Shown: one piece after another, positions 1-6,617 of the stretch
Position numbering within the stretch: position 1 is the first letter of the stretch
Layout of the letters: each line of letters begins with the position of its first letter
Assembly: GCA_030431355.1 (NCBI GenBank)
Contig: JAUIJG010000306.1
Location: 1 to 6,617, forward strand
Length of the DNA stretch: 6,617 nucleotides
Source: a bacterium
Lineage (GTDB): Bacteria; Cyanobacteriota; Vampirovibrionia; Obscuribacterales; Obscuribacteraceae
Direction: 5' to 3'
Notes under the pieces: generated by a model
Database searches by the model: none
What the model saw: the letters and a program-made list of their open reading frames with translations, nothing else
Told to the model about the DNA's origin: nothing
Made by a program: the position numbers and the translations under genes

Positions 1-1980
1 TCCGTGGCTATTGTTTTGCCGGTGGTATGTGTCCCCGTGATGACGCTACTGACCTTCTATTTGATGCCCCGTAGCGACTCTCTAATCGAATTTATTATGA
101 GGGATCTAATCGGTCCCCACTTCGCTATCTCTAATAGCTCCAAGGGAACCGGCTACAACCCGAACGTCAATAGACCAGGCATGGGTAGGGATCCGCTTGG
201 TATCGCCAAAGGTGCTGATCAACCCGGGGGGCAAGGCCTGTCAAAGGGCAGAAGCGGCGGACAAGGCGGCGAAGCCGGTGGGGATCCTAAGAAAGGGGTT
301 GGTCCCCTGGGACGTGAGAAAGGTGACGGCAAAGATGTTAACGGTATAGCCGGTCAGGACGGTTCGGCAAGTGAAGAAGACTTTGAAGAGACGGTTGAAC
401 AGGAGCCGGAGAAAGTTGACTTGCTTCAGAGCGATTTGCCTATGGACAAAGTCGTCATGCGCATTCACTCTGCCAGACCTGGTTACACAAGGCGCACCAC
501 CTATGATTTTTACAACGGTAGGAGTTGGTCTAGAAGTGGTCCTATATCTGGTGTCAAGTTCAGGAAGGATCGTGGCAATGTATTCGGCGTAGGAAATGCC
601 AATGCTCTTCTGGTTCCCAATGATTGTCCCACGGTTCAGGTGAGGCAGCAGATAACCGTTGACTTTGACGCGATAGGCAAGTTTCTGCCGGCATTCTGGA
701 TCCCCCAGGCTGTGGGTGGAGACTTCGACAATGTTACGGTGCAAGCCGATGGCTCGTTGCGAGTAGACGAGTCAGTACCCGCTGGGGTGACCTACGAAGT
801 GGATTCTCTCTTGCCGATTTACAAAATTGAATCCATGCGTGCCCTGCCGTTGAGAACCCATTCCCATTTCAAAGAGTCCATCCTTGGACCGTCGGTAACA
901 GACATGGAGAGCGGCGAAGAAGAGCTTATTCAGAGATATCTTCAGCTGCCGGAAAATATTTCGCCGAAAGTTCTGAAGCTGGCTAAAAGTGTTGCCGGTC
1001 AGAAAGGCAACTGGTTTGTCCGGGCGGAGAACATCGCTAAATACCTGCGCAAGAAGTGCAAGTATGACCTCAAAGCTGAGAATCGTTCTGAAGACGGCGA
1101 CTTTGTTTACAACTTTCTCTACAAGACCCGGGAGGGCAATTGTCTGGAGTTCTCCTCCGCATTTGTTGTCATGTGCCGGGCTGCGGGTATTCCAGCAAGA
1201 TGCGTGGGAGGATATCTTCCCGGTCAACTGAACAAAAAGACAGGCTTCTATGAGGTCAAAGTCAAGGACGGTCATGCCTGGGCTGAAGTTTACATGCCTG
1301 ATTGGAGTTGGATACCTTTTGACGCAACCCCGGTAGGTACATATCCGGAAGTCGAGAAGGACGAGAATGTTTTCTCAAAATTGGCGGAGTTGGGCTTTTC
1401 TAATCCTTTCGGCGGTGTGCTTTCCACTCCGTCAGCCAGTTTAGGCGCGGGTCTGGGCAAAGGAATCAGCGGTTCAGAGCTGGATAAGAAGATCAAGGGT
1501 AAGGAGGCTTCTGCTAACGGCGAGGGAGAGTCCGCCCCAGAAGAGAACAATCCCGGAGACATTCTGGCCGGTCTGGCAGAGTTTCGCTGGGAGCCAGTGG
1601 CGGCAATCTTCATCTTTGCTGCTTCTGTTCTGGTTGGATTCATTTATCTGCGTCAACGCAAAGCTGAGGAGAAGGAGCAGATACCGGAAAATGCCCGACG
1701 CTCGACTCTCATATACCTTGAACTATTGGGAGATCTGAAGCGTTATCGGGTTGTGAGAATGCCATCCGATTCCCCCGCTGAATTTCAATTGAGATTGAAG
1801 TCGGCCCTGGAGGCGGTGAGGGAAGAGGGGTCTCAAGTTCCTGGTGAGCTGGAGCCGATGCTTTCTCACTTCCTGGAAGTCTATAACAAAGAGAGGTTCG
1901 GGCGGGAAGAGAGAGTTGATGAGCTGGAGAGTATGCATCATAAAATTCGAGAGCTTGTTAAGTCCTCAAAGATTAAGTAG
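1..1980 (+). CDS. TgpA-like membrane transglutaminase (5' partial)
   Basis: This is a transglutaminase-like cysteine enzyme of the TgpA type (DUF3488 / transglutaminase core / DUF4129), inferred to act outside the cytoplasmic membrane, probably on peptides or envelope proteins. Residues are counted from the GTG at 4. Residues 2-22 form a hydrophobic helix, followed by a Gly/Lys/Asp-rich linker (about 45-125). A YDFYNGRSW motif (167-175) is typical of the family. The transglutaminase core (about 320-445) carries Cys380 in GNC, His424 in GHAW and Asp440 in FDAT, so the triad is intact. A second Gly/Ser-rich spacer leads to a membrane helix (532-549) and a charged helical C-terminus (565-655) resembling DUF4129. 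Family members normally start with several membrane helices and the frame is open to base 1, so the true start is probably upstream and the GTG at 4 need not be used. No terminator is seen after the stop. The exact substrate is unknown. Confidence 0.85.
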   Translation, partial: SVAIVLPVVCVPVMTLLTFYLMPRSDSLIEFIMRDLIGPHFAISNSSKGTGYNPNVNRPGMGRDPLGIAKGADQPGGQGLSKGRSGGQGGEAGGDPKKGVGPLGREKGDGKDVNGIAGQDGSASEEDFEETVEQEPEKVDLLQSDLPMDKVVMRIHSARPGYTRRTTYDFYNGRSWSRSGPISGVKFRKDRGNVFGVGNANALLVPNDCPTVQVRQQITVDFDAIGKFLPAFWIPQAVGGDFDNVTVQADGSLRVDESVPAGVTYEVDSLLPIYKIESMRALPLRTHSHFKESILGPSVTDMESGEEELIQRYLQLPENISPKVLKLAKSVAGQKGNWFVRAENIAKYLRKKCKYDLKAENRSEDGDFVYNFLYKTREGNCLEFSSAFVVMCRAAGIPARCVGGYLPGQLNKKTGFYEVKVKDGHAWAEVYMPDWSWIPFDATPVGTYPEVEKDENVFSKLAELGFSNPFGGVLSTPSASLGAGLGKGISGSELDKKIKGKEASANGEGESAPEENNPGDILAGLAEFRWEPVAAIFIFAASVLVGFIYLRQRKAEEKEQIPENARRSTLIYLELLGDLKRYRVVRMPSDSPAEFQLRLKSALEAVREEGSQVPGELEPMLSHFLEVYNKERFGREERVDELESMHHKIRELVKSSKIK

Positions 1981-2019
1981 CGGATAATCGCTTCCGGCGG
2001 ATGTCAAAGCCTGAAAAAC

Positions 2020-2121
2020 TAGAATAATATTTCCTGAACAGGGCTAAATCAGCTAGATTTCTATGAAAATAGGGAATATTGACAACGATAGTATTCTAAA
2101 AAACACGTAGAATAGTATTAT
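2020..2121 (+). promoter_or_regulatory. AT-rich repeat cluster upstream of AAA+ gene
   Basis: The 188-base gap between the transglutaminase gene and the AAA+ gene is much richer in A and T than its flanks. TAGAATAATATT (2020-2031) recurs as TAGAATAGTATT (2108-2119), 11 of 12 matching in the same orientation. ATAGTATTCTA (2088-2098) and TAGAATAGTAT (2108-2118) form an inverted repeat, 10 of 11 matching, around a 9-base spacer. A perfect TTGACA lies at 2079-2084, but no good -10 box sits 16-18 bases further on. TATTAT (2116-2121) would serve as a -10 only with a weak -35. This is therefore a likely control region with a candidate operator, but the promoter itself cannot be fixed. An 8-base palindrome AGGCGCCT lies nearby at 2132-2139. 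Confidence 0.4.
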
Positions 2122-2168
2122 CGAAGGCTTTAGGCGCCTGAGCACCCAGGGATATAAGAGAGAAGAAA

Positions 2169-3461
2169 ATGGTTCAACAAGTCAGAACTACAACTGGAAT
2201 GCAGCAGCAGCAGGAATTCGTTCCGCCTTACCCCAATTCTATTGCGGAGACAGGTTTGAAGGAAGGTTTTCTGGAAGAACTTATCCTGAAAGACATCTAC
2301 ATGGTCAACTTCGCCCTTGGTCGCGAAATTGCCTCTAGAACCCAGCTGCCGTTCAAACTCATAGAAGAAATACTTGAGATTCTTAAGAAGCAGCTATTGA
2401 TCGAGGTTAGAACCTCCGGTGGTCTGGCTGACTACGAATACACCCCCACCGAGAAAGGTCGTGACCGGGCGAGAGCCTACTTCGACCACAACGCTTATGT
2501 GGGACCGTGTCCGGTGCCGTGGGCTCGTTATATCGACTCCCTTAAGTATCAGACAATCCGTCGAGAGTCTGTGACGCCTAGAGACCTTGAAGTTGCTTTC
2601 TCCGATATCATGGTAAACCGTCGGACCATCAACTCGGTCGGACCAGCTATCAACTCCGGTCGAGGAATGTTCCTCTTCGGAGAGCCCGGTAACGGTAAGA
2701 CCTCTATTGCGGAGCGGATCGTTCGAAGCTTCAAGGGGCATATCTTCATCCCTTATGCTGTTGAGATCGACGGACAGATCGTTCGAGTCTACGATGACCA
2801 CAACCACGAGCCTGTCTCTGCCGCCAATTACCCCCGGGACTACGACCATAGATGGGTTCGTATCCAGCGTCCTTGCGTAGTGGTCGGTGGTGAATTGACC
2901 ATCGACATGCTTGAACTGCAGTTCGACTACGGTACCAAACTTTATGAAGCGCCTATCCAGCTCAAGTCCAACTGCGGACTGCTGCTCATCGATGACTTTG
3001 GTAGACAAAGAATCGACCACAAGTCGCTTTTGAACAGATGGATTGTGCCCCTGGAAAAACGGGTTGACTATCTGACCCTGCACACCGGTAAAAAACTGGA
3101 AGTACCATTCGAACAGTTGTTGGTATTCTCCACAAACTTGAACCCTTCGGATCTTGTGGACGAGGCGTTCTTGAGACGGATTCCGTACAAGATCAATATC
3201 ACCAGTCCCACCGAGGATGAGTTCAAATGGATCTTCCTGCAGTATTGCCAGAGAACCGGCGTTCCGTACAATGAGGAAGCGGTCAACTATCTGATTGATT
3301 CCCAGTATCGCTCCGGTAAGCGGGCCATGCGCTGTTGCCACCCCCGTGACGTGGTGGACCAGGTTATCAACCTGTGCAGCTTCCTGCAGACAGAGCCCCG
3401 TCTGTCTAGAGAATATCTTGACCATGCCTGCGCGGTATACTTCGCCGCCATGGGTAAATAA
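2169..3461 (+). CDS. Winged-helix/AAA+ ATPase, uncharacterised family
   Basis: This is a complete 430-residue cytoplasmic AAA+ ATPase. A short Gln-rich leader (1-20) precedes a helical N-terminal domain (about 27-110) that looks like a winged helix. The ATPase core has Walker A GEPGNGKT (171-178, Lys177), Walker B LLLIDD (271-276), a sensor-1 Asn in STN (Asn323) and an Arg pair (336-337) in DEAFLRRIPYKI where an arginine finger is expected. All catalytic elements are present. A helical lid domain follows. Proteins of this layout are often annotated as predicted ATPases with chaperone activity linked to Flp pilus assembly. I recall that label from general knowledge; no pilus gene is visible here. 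The ATG is preceded by a purine-rich stretch (AGAGAGAAGAAA) that is only a weak ribosome site. The gene has its own upstream AT-rich region and its own terminator, so it is probably monocistronic. The substrate is unknown. Confidence 0.85.
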   Translation: MVQQVRTTTGMQQQQEFVPPYPNSIAETGLKEGFLEELILKDIYMVNFALGREIASRTQLPFKLIEEILEILKKQLLIEVRTSGGLADYEYTPTEKGRDRARAYFDHNAYVGPCPVPWARYIDSLKYQTIRRESVTPRDLEVAFSDIMVNRRTINSVGPAINSGRGMFLFGEPGNGKTSIAERIVRSFKGHIFIPYAVEIDGQIVRVYDDHNHEPVSAANYPRDYDHRWVRIQRPCVVVGGELTIDMLELQFDYGTKLYEAPIQLKSNCGLLLIDDFGRQRIDHKSLLNRWIVPLEKRVDYLTLHTGKKLEVPFEQLLVFSTNLNPSDLVDEAFLRRIPYKINITSPTEDEFKWIFLQYCQRTGVPYNEEAVNYLIDSQYRSGKRAMRCCHPRDVVDQVINLCSFLQTEPRLSREYLDHACAVYFAAMGK

Positions 3462-3503
3462 GATAGTCAGAGTTCTCTAATTACGGAAGAAAAAACGATA
3501 AGG

Positions 3504-3533
3504 AGCGGAGAGTAATTGCTTTCCGCTTTTTTC
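3504..3533 (+). terminator. Intrinsic terminator of the AAA+ gene
   Basis: AGCGGAGAG (3504-3512) pairs with CTTTCCGCT (3519-3527) to give a 9-base-pair stem with one G-U pair and a 6-base loop. It is followed directly by a T run (3527-3532). It starts 42 bases after the AAA+ stop codon and serves that gene. In the minus-strand direction the same hairpin is followed by a T run only about ten bases later (complement of 3491-3495), so it may weakly stop the convergent comEC transcript too. Confidence 0.85.
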
Positions 3534-3559
3534 TTGCCACTATTTTGGCTTGCCATTAT
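3533..3559. repeat. Short tandem repeat, two 16-base units
   Basis: CTTGCCACTAT (3533-3543) and CTTGCCATTAT (3549-3559) match at 10 of 11 positions with a period of 16. They lie between the terminator of the AAA+ gene and the comEC stop codon. No function is evident; this may be a simple local duplication. Confidence 0.4.
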
Positions 3560-5740
3560 CTAGTCAAAGGTGGGCGGTCCGGACCTCGTTAGCCGGGATA
3601 TGGATCTCGATGATGATTTTTTGTCTCCAGGTGAAGTGGTGTCGAATATGGTGCTAGTGTAATTCTGGGGCGGTTGCTCTTTCACTTCTACTTTCTCCGG
3701 ATCTAGAATAATCAGGTGAGTGGATTTTGAAAATGATTCGGTGGTTTTTAAGACCATTTTGTCTTGCCACTTTTCTGCGATTAAGATGGGTCCGTTGCCT
3801 TGACGGCGGATTTCACAGAGTTCTCTAATATATGTTTCGGTGCGACTGGATTCTCTAAATTGGTCTTCTTTTTTGTGGAGCGTGAGGAAAGCATGGTGCA
3901 TCGGCAGCCGAACAAAAAGGATCCCATCGGCAGGGTTTTGAGCGACCGGATTGACGCCGTGATACTTGAGACACCTGGTCAGTGAGCGGGATAGTCGGCC
4001 TTTCCGTCTGGCGGCAATGCAGGAGATCCGGTTTTCTCTCACAAGCAGAAGCACACTTTTGCCTGCTATGAGAAGTTGGCTTTTACTCTGGGGTATGTTC
4101 AGGACCAGAAGTGATAGTGCCAGGCAGAACAGTGAGAGAGCCAGGGAGAGGCTGTGTTTTTTGTTCAGGCTTTTGATCAGAAGTAGATAGGAAGCTCCGT
4201 AAAAGATCATGGTGCTCGGTTGCGGTGGTCCGGTAATCAGGACGTTATTCTTCCAGGAAGCAAGAATTGAAGCGGTGTTCAGCATGTACTGGAGCGGCAA
4301 CATGAGGAGGTTATCGATTGTGGTGGCGATTTTCATAATTGGCCCAGTAGATGTCTGCAGTACCTGGGAGAGGATCACCAGGCTGGATGAAATGAAGCCG
4401 CCCACAGTGATAGGCGCAACAGCCGGATCGAGCATTAGATTGGCGATGATGAACGTCAGCCCAAGCTCCCAGAAATAGTAGAGTTGTATGGGAAGAACAG
4501 CTCCTTGTGCTAGAAGGATTACAGAGCAGAGTTCGAGCAGGAAGCGAGACACCGGTCCGTAACCCATTTTCTTGATGCTGCCATGTATCGGACCTATGCC
4601 GAGAATGATGCCATAGGTGGCGGCATAGGAGAGTTGTAGACCCACATCCAGTAAAGTGACCGGCTCCAAAAGTGTGAAAGTCAAAAGAGTGAGACTCAGC
4701 ACGGCGGCGCTGTTTGCCTTGCGATAGAAGGCACGGAACATTACCAGAATGATGCCCATGGCCGCTGCCCGGGTGACCGAAGCGGAAGCACCCGCCAGGC
4801 ATACAAAACCGGCTATGGCTAGAATTGACGCCAGGCTCTGTTTGAGACGAGAGCGGGAGATTTTACCGAGTAGAAAGTAGATGGTGCCGACCAGTATGGA
4901 GAGATTGAAGCCTGAAGCGGCAAGCAGGTGAGAGAGTCCGGTTTTACGGAAGTCTTCTTTGACTTGTTTGGGAAGCTCCGTGCTTCTGTCACCCAGGACG
5001 ATGGATGATAGTAGGTCGCCGCGCTCTCTGCCGAGGACGGCTCTGTGGGTTTTGATAATCGCTTCTCGGCATCTGTCAATTTCACGAAAGAGATTGAAAC
5101 CGTTGCTATTCCCAGAATTTCCCCCGGGCGTTTTTTCTATGGATTCTACTTTCAGGCGGCAGAATATGTTCTTCCTTCTCAGGATACTTCTCATATCCAG
5201 TTCCCAGCTTGTCTGCCTTTTTCTGATTTGAAAGATGGTTCCTGTTACCCGGCAACGGTCACCTTTTCTGCCGTCAATTAGTGCCAGTCTCTTAGAAGCG
5301 ATCTCCAGTTGTACCTTCCCTTCAAGAACTCTCTTTTCAGGGGCAATTAACATAAGGCTTCTGGCGGATACTTTTGTTTTTGAGGGATTCTCCAGAAGTT
5401 CAACTTCCAGCTCCACCGGTGAACTTCTCTTCTGCCAGTAGAGATCAGCTTCTTTAGGTACAGGCAGTTGATTGAGGGCATAGGCGAATCCTAGCCATGG
5501 TATTACCAGCGCTATCATAGCCACCAGGGGGCGTGCTCTTAGAAAAGCCGCTAATGAAAAGAAGCTTGAAAGAGATATTAGTTCGAACCAGTGGCTTGAA
5601 ATGCTTTTTGTTAATTCTGCTACTGCGTCAGGCTCGCTGGAAACATACTCAATATGATGAATACGGCAATCGGCCAGATAGCATCCGCATACCCAGGCGA
5701 AGACGAGTAAAGTGAACAAGCCAGGCGCGCTCAGTTTCAT
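3560..5740 (-). CDS. comEC: ComEC/Rec2-type DNA uptake channel protein
   Basis: This 726-residue inner-membrane protein matches ComEC/Rec2, the channel that carries single-stranded DNA into the cytoplasm during natural transformation. N-terminal membrane helices (about 7-25, 51-66, 70-92) lead to an extracytoplasmic OB-fold/DUF4131 region (about 106-203) with Cys163 and Cys194. The Competence domain (about 245-520) has GLSHLLAASGFN (268-279), the SVTRAAAMG stretch with Arg324, and GLQLSYAATYGI (from 367). A final helix ends near 549. The last 176 residues (551-726) are soluble and lack the HxHxDH signature of the metallo-beta-lactamase domain found in longer ComECs; they end in a Ser-rich, basic tail. 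The ATG at 5740 is fixed as the earliest start by an in-frame TAG 21 bases upstream. No clear Shine-Dalgarno site precedes it. The gene is probably cotranscribed with the unknown gene upstream, with a gap of 113 bases. Confidence 0.9.
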   Translation of the reverse strand: MKLSAPGLFTLLVFAWVCGCYLADCRIHHIEYVSSEPDAVAELTKSISSHWFELISLSSFFSLAAFLRARPLVAMIALVIPWLGFAYALNQLPVPKEADLYWQKRSSPVELEVELLENPSKTKVSARSLMLIAPEKRVLEGKVQLEIASKRLALIDGRKGDRCRVTGTIFQIRKRQTSWELDMRSILRRKNIFCRLKVESIEKTPGGNSGNSNGFNLFREIDRCREAIIKTHRAVLGRERGDLLSSIVLGDRSTELPKQVKEDFRKTGLSHLLAASGFNLSILVGTIYFLLGKISRSRLKQSLASILAIAGFVCLAGASASVTRAAAMGIILVMFRAFYRKANSAAVLSLTLLTFTLLEPVTLLDVGLQLSYAATYGIILGIGPIHGSIKKMGYGPVSRFLLELCSVILLAQGAVLPIQLYYFWELGLTFIIANLMLDPAVAPITVGGFISSSLVILSQVLQTSTGPIMKIATTIDNLLMLPLQYMLNTASILASWKNNVLITGPPQPSTMIFYGASYLLLIKSLNKKHSLSLALSLFCLALSLLVLNIPQSKSQLLIAGKSVLLLVRENRISCIAARRKGRLSRSLTRCLKYHGVNPVAQNPADGILFVRLPMHHAFLTLHKKEDQFRESSRTETYIRELCEIRRQGNGPILIAEKWQDKMVLKTTESFSKSTHLIILDPEKVEVKEQPPQNYTSTIFDTTSPGDKKSSSRSISRLTRSGPPTFD

Positions 5741-5752
5741 CCGGTCAATTCC

Positions 5753-5810
5753 GTTAGCCTATAGATAAGCTGACGGCTTGAGCTTTCCGAGGGTTCAATC
5801 CCGGACTAAC
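5753..5810 (-). other. Possible three-way RNA fold in comEC leader
   Basis: Three stems can pair in this 58-base stretch: an outer 5-base-pair stem (5753-5757 with 5806-5810), a 5-base-pair hairpin (5767-5771 with 5781-5785, 9-base loop), and a hairpin of six pairs with one bulged base (5786-5792 with 5800-5805). The second hairpin abuts the first and both close against the outer stem with no gaps, so the stems could stack. In the comEC transcript the fold would end 12 bases before the start codon, next to where the ribosome binds. The stems are short and chance pairing is possible. Only the sequence pairing supports it. Confidence 0.25.
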
Positions 5811-5853
5811 TTACCTTGATAAATTTTGCGGTTTAACTTGCGGGTTTGCTTCC

Positions 5854-6617
5854 CTATCTATTGCGGCCGTTATCCACGTTCAGAATATTGCGATTTCGCA
5901 TCTGGCTTCTTATTGCTTCCGGCGTCTCTTGCAGGGTTTTGTTGTACATATCCACGAGTTTGATCACGTCCGGATTGTCCGGATCGAGCATCATTGACAG
6001 TTCGAGGGCACCTCTGACACCGTCATAGCCTTTCTGTTGTGGTTGGCCGTTGGGGCCTTTTCTCAGATCCGGGAAGTATTCTCTTTCTCCCTGAGCGGTT
6101 CCGGCTAGCATTTTGGATGCTTCCAGTCCGTTGCCGCTTTCCAGATGCTGCTTGGCGATGGCCAGGCGAATCACCGCTTCGTCTCTCAACAGTTTTGCCA
6201 CCAGGGTTCTGCCTTCCTCGGTTTGGAAAGCCATGTGCTGGAATTGGCCGACTCTGTTCTGGGTATCTTGCAGCACTTGTTTGCTGAAGGTATCTATTCC
6301 CAGCTCTTGCCGTCTGAGATGCATCAGATCTTTGACCAGGGTCTCCATGTCGTGGGGAGTCTCAATGATCTCGTTTATCTTCTTGGAAGTATCCTGTTGG
6401 AACTGTTGCAGTTGAGGCACTTCTCTTGCCGCGTTGATGGTGGTTCCGTTCAGCATGTGTCCGTTGACGGAGTCATCCATGGCTAACTTTATTGCTTCTC
6501 CTGTCTCCACTTTGGAGGTGAGGAGTTTCTCCAGAGCATAGCCACCAAGATCAATCTTGTTGTCTTTGAGGACATAGAAAGCTTCGTCGTTATCCTGGGG
6601 AATTCGCTTGCCGCCTT
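5854..6617 (-). CDS. Unrecognised helical protein (5' partial)
   Basis: I do not recognise this gene. The frame is open from the right edge to the TAG at 5856-5854, giving at least 253 residues, so its start lies outside the window. A GTG at 6510 is in frame, but it has no ribosome site before it and the coding-like sequence continues upstream (for example the segment KDNKIDLGGYALEKLL), so it is not a convincing start. The protein is hydrophilic and looks mostly helical. A Gln-rich stretch (PQLQQFQQ) lies near the middle. The C-terminal third contains a helix pair with AIAKQHLESGNGLEA and a later LDPDNPDVIKLVDMYN, which resemble tetratricopeptide-repeat helices; this is a loose match. No membrane helix or catalytic motif is seen in the visible part. 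It lies just upstream of comEC on the same strand with no terminator between, so an operon is likely. Confidence 0.7.
   Translation of the reverse strand, partial: GGKRIPQDNDEAFYVLKDNKIDLGGYALEKLLTSKVETGEAIKLAMDDSVNGHMLNGTTINAAREVPQLQQFQQDTSKKINEIIETPHDMETLVKDLMHLRRQELGIDTFSKQVLQDTQNRVGQFQHMAFQTEEGRTLVAKLLRDEAVIRLAIAKQHLESGNGLEASKMLAGTAQGEREYFPDLRKGPNGQPQQKGYDGVRGALELSMMLDPDNPDVIKLVDMYNKTLQETPEAIRSQMRNRNILNVDNGRNR

Noticed and set aside
2079..2121. A standard promoter using TTGACA (2079-2084)
   Set aside because: No TATAAT-like box lies 16-18 bases downstream. The nearest candidates, at 2108 and 2116, are 23 and 31 bases away, so the TTGACA alone is not called as a promoter.
2132..2139. AGGCGCCT palindrome as a terminator for the transglutaminase gene
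   Set aside because: It is only four base pairs per arm with no loop and no following T run.
2394..3425. A 343-codon open frame antisense to the AAA+ gene
   Set aside because: It lies wholly inside a gene with intact ATPase motifs. Its translation shows no recognisable domain, and it is explained by the biased codon use of the real gene.
4311..4802. A 163-codon open frame on the same strand as comEC in another frame
   Set aside because: It overlaps conserved ComEC membrane motifs and its translation is rich in His, Gly and Ser with no recognisable fold, so it is a shadow frame.
5740..5812. Possible tRNA gene, from GGGTTCAATCCC resembling a T-arm
   Set aside because: The T-stem does not pair over five bases, no D-arm is present, the outer stem has only five pairs, and the whole fold is 58 bases instead of about 73. 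It is kept only as a possible structured leader.
1..6617. Mobile element, CRISPR array or defence system
   Set aside because: No transposase, integrase, regularly spaced repeats, terminal inverted repeats or known defence nuclease is visible on either strand.

Overview
The window is bacterial chromosomal DNA of roughly balanced base composition. It holds four protein genes, two on each strand, meeting tail to tail at about 3.5 kb. Nothing in it is phage, plasmid, transposon or CRISPR. The lineage cannot be fixed from the sequence alone. The mix of a TgpA-like transglutaminase, an uncharacterised winged-helix/AAA+ ATPase family and a ComEC without a nuclease domain would fit a non-photosynthetic relative of cyanobacteria (Obscuribacterales/Melainabacteria type) or another deep bacterial phylum. 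That is a guess from general resemblance.

Left half, plus strand. The 3' part of a membrane-anchored transglutaminase-like protease/peptidase runs from the window edge to 1980. It has an intact Cys-His-Asp triad, a C-terminal membrane helix and a DUF4129-like tail. A 188-base AT-rich gap follows, carrying a repeated TAGAATA(A/G)TATT motif and an inverted repeat. A complete 430-residue AAA+ ATPase (2169-3461) comes next and ends at a clear intrinsic terminator (3504-3533).

Right half, minus strand, read from right to left. An unrecognised helical, possibly TPR-like protein comes first; it is cut by the right edge. A 113-base gap then contains a compact foldable element, and comEC follows. This ComEC has the OB-fold and Competence membrane domains of the DNA-uptake channel. 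Its C-terminal 176 residues lack the metallo-beta-lactamase signature. The unknown gene and comEC are probably one transcription unit, since no terminator is visible between them.

The two halves converge and show no obvious shared pathway. The transglutaminase and the AAA+ protein may be functionally linked, because TgpA-type proteins often sit beside MoxR-type AAA+ ATPases, but this ATPase is a different AAA+ branch and probably has its own control region. No complete new defence or mobile system is visible. The points most worth following are the AAA+ family itself, the altered ComEC C-terminus, and the two structured or repeated intergenic segments.
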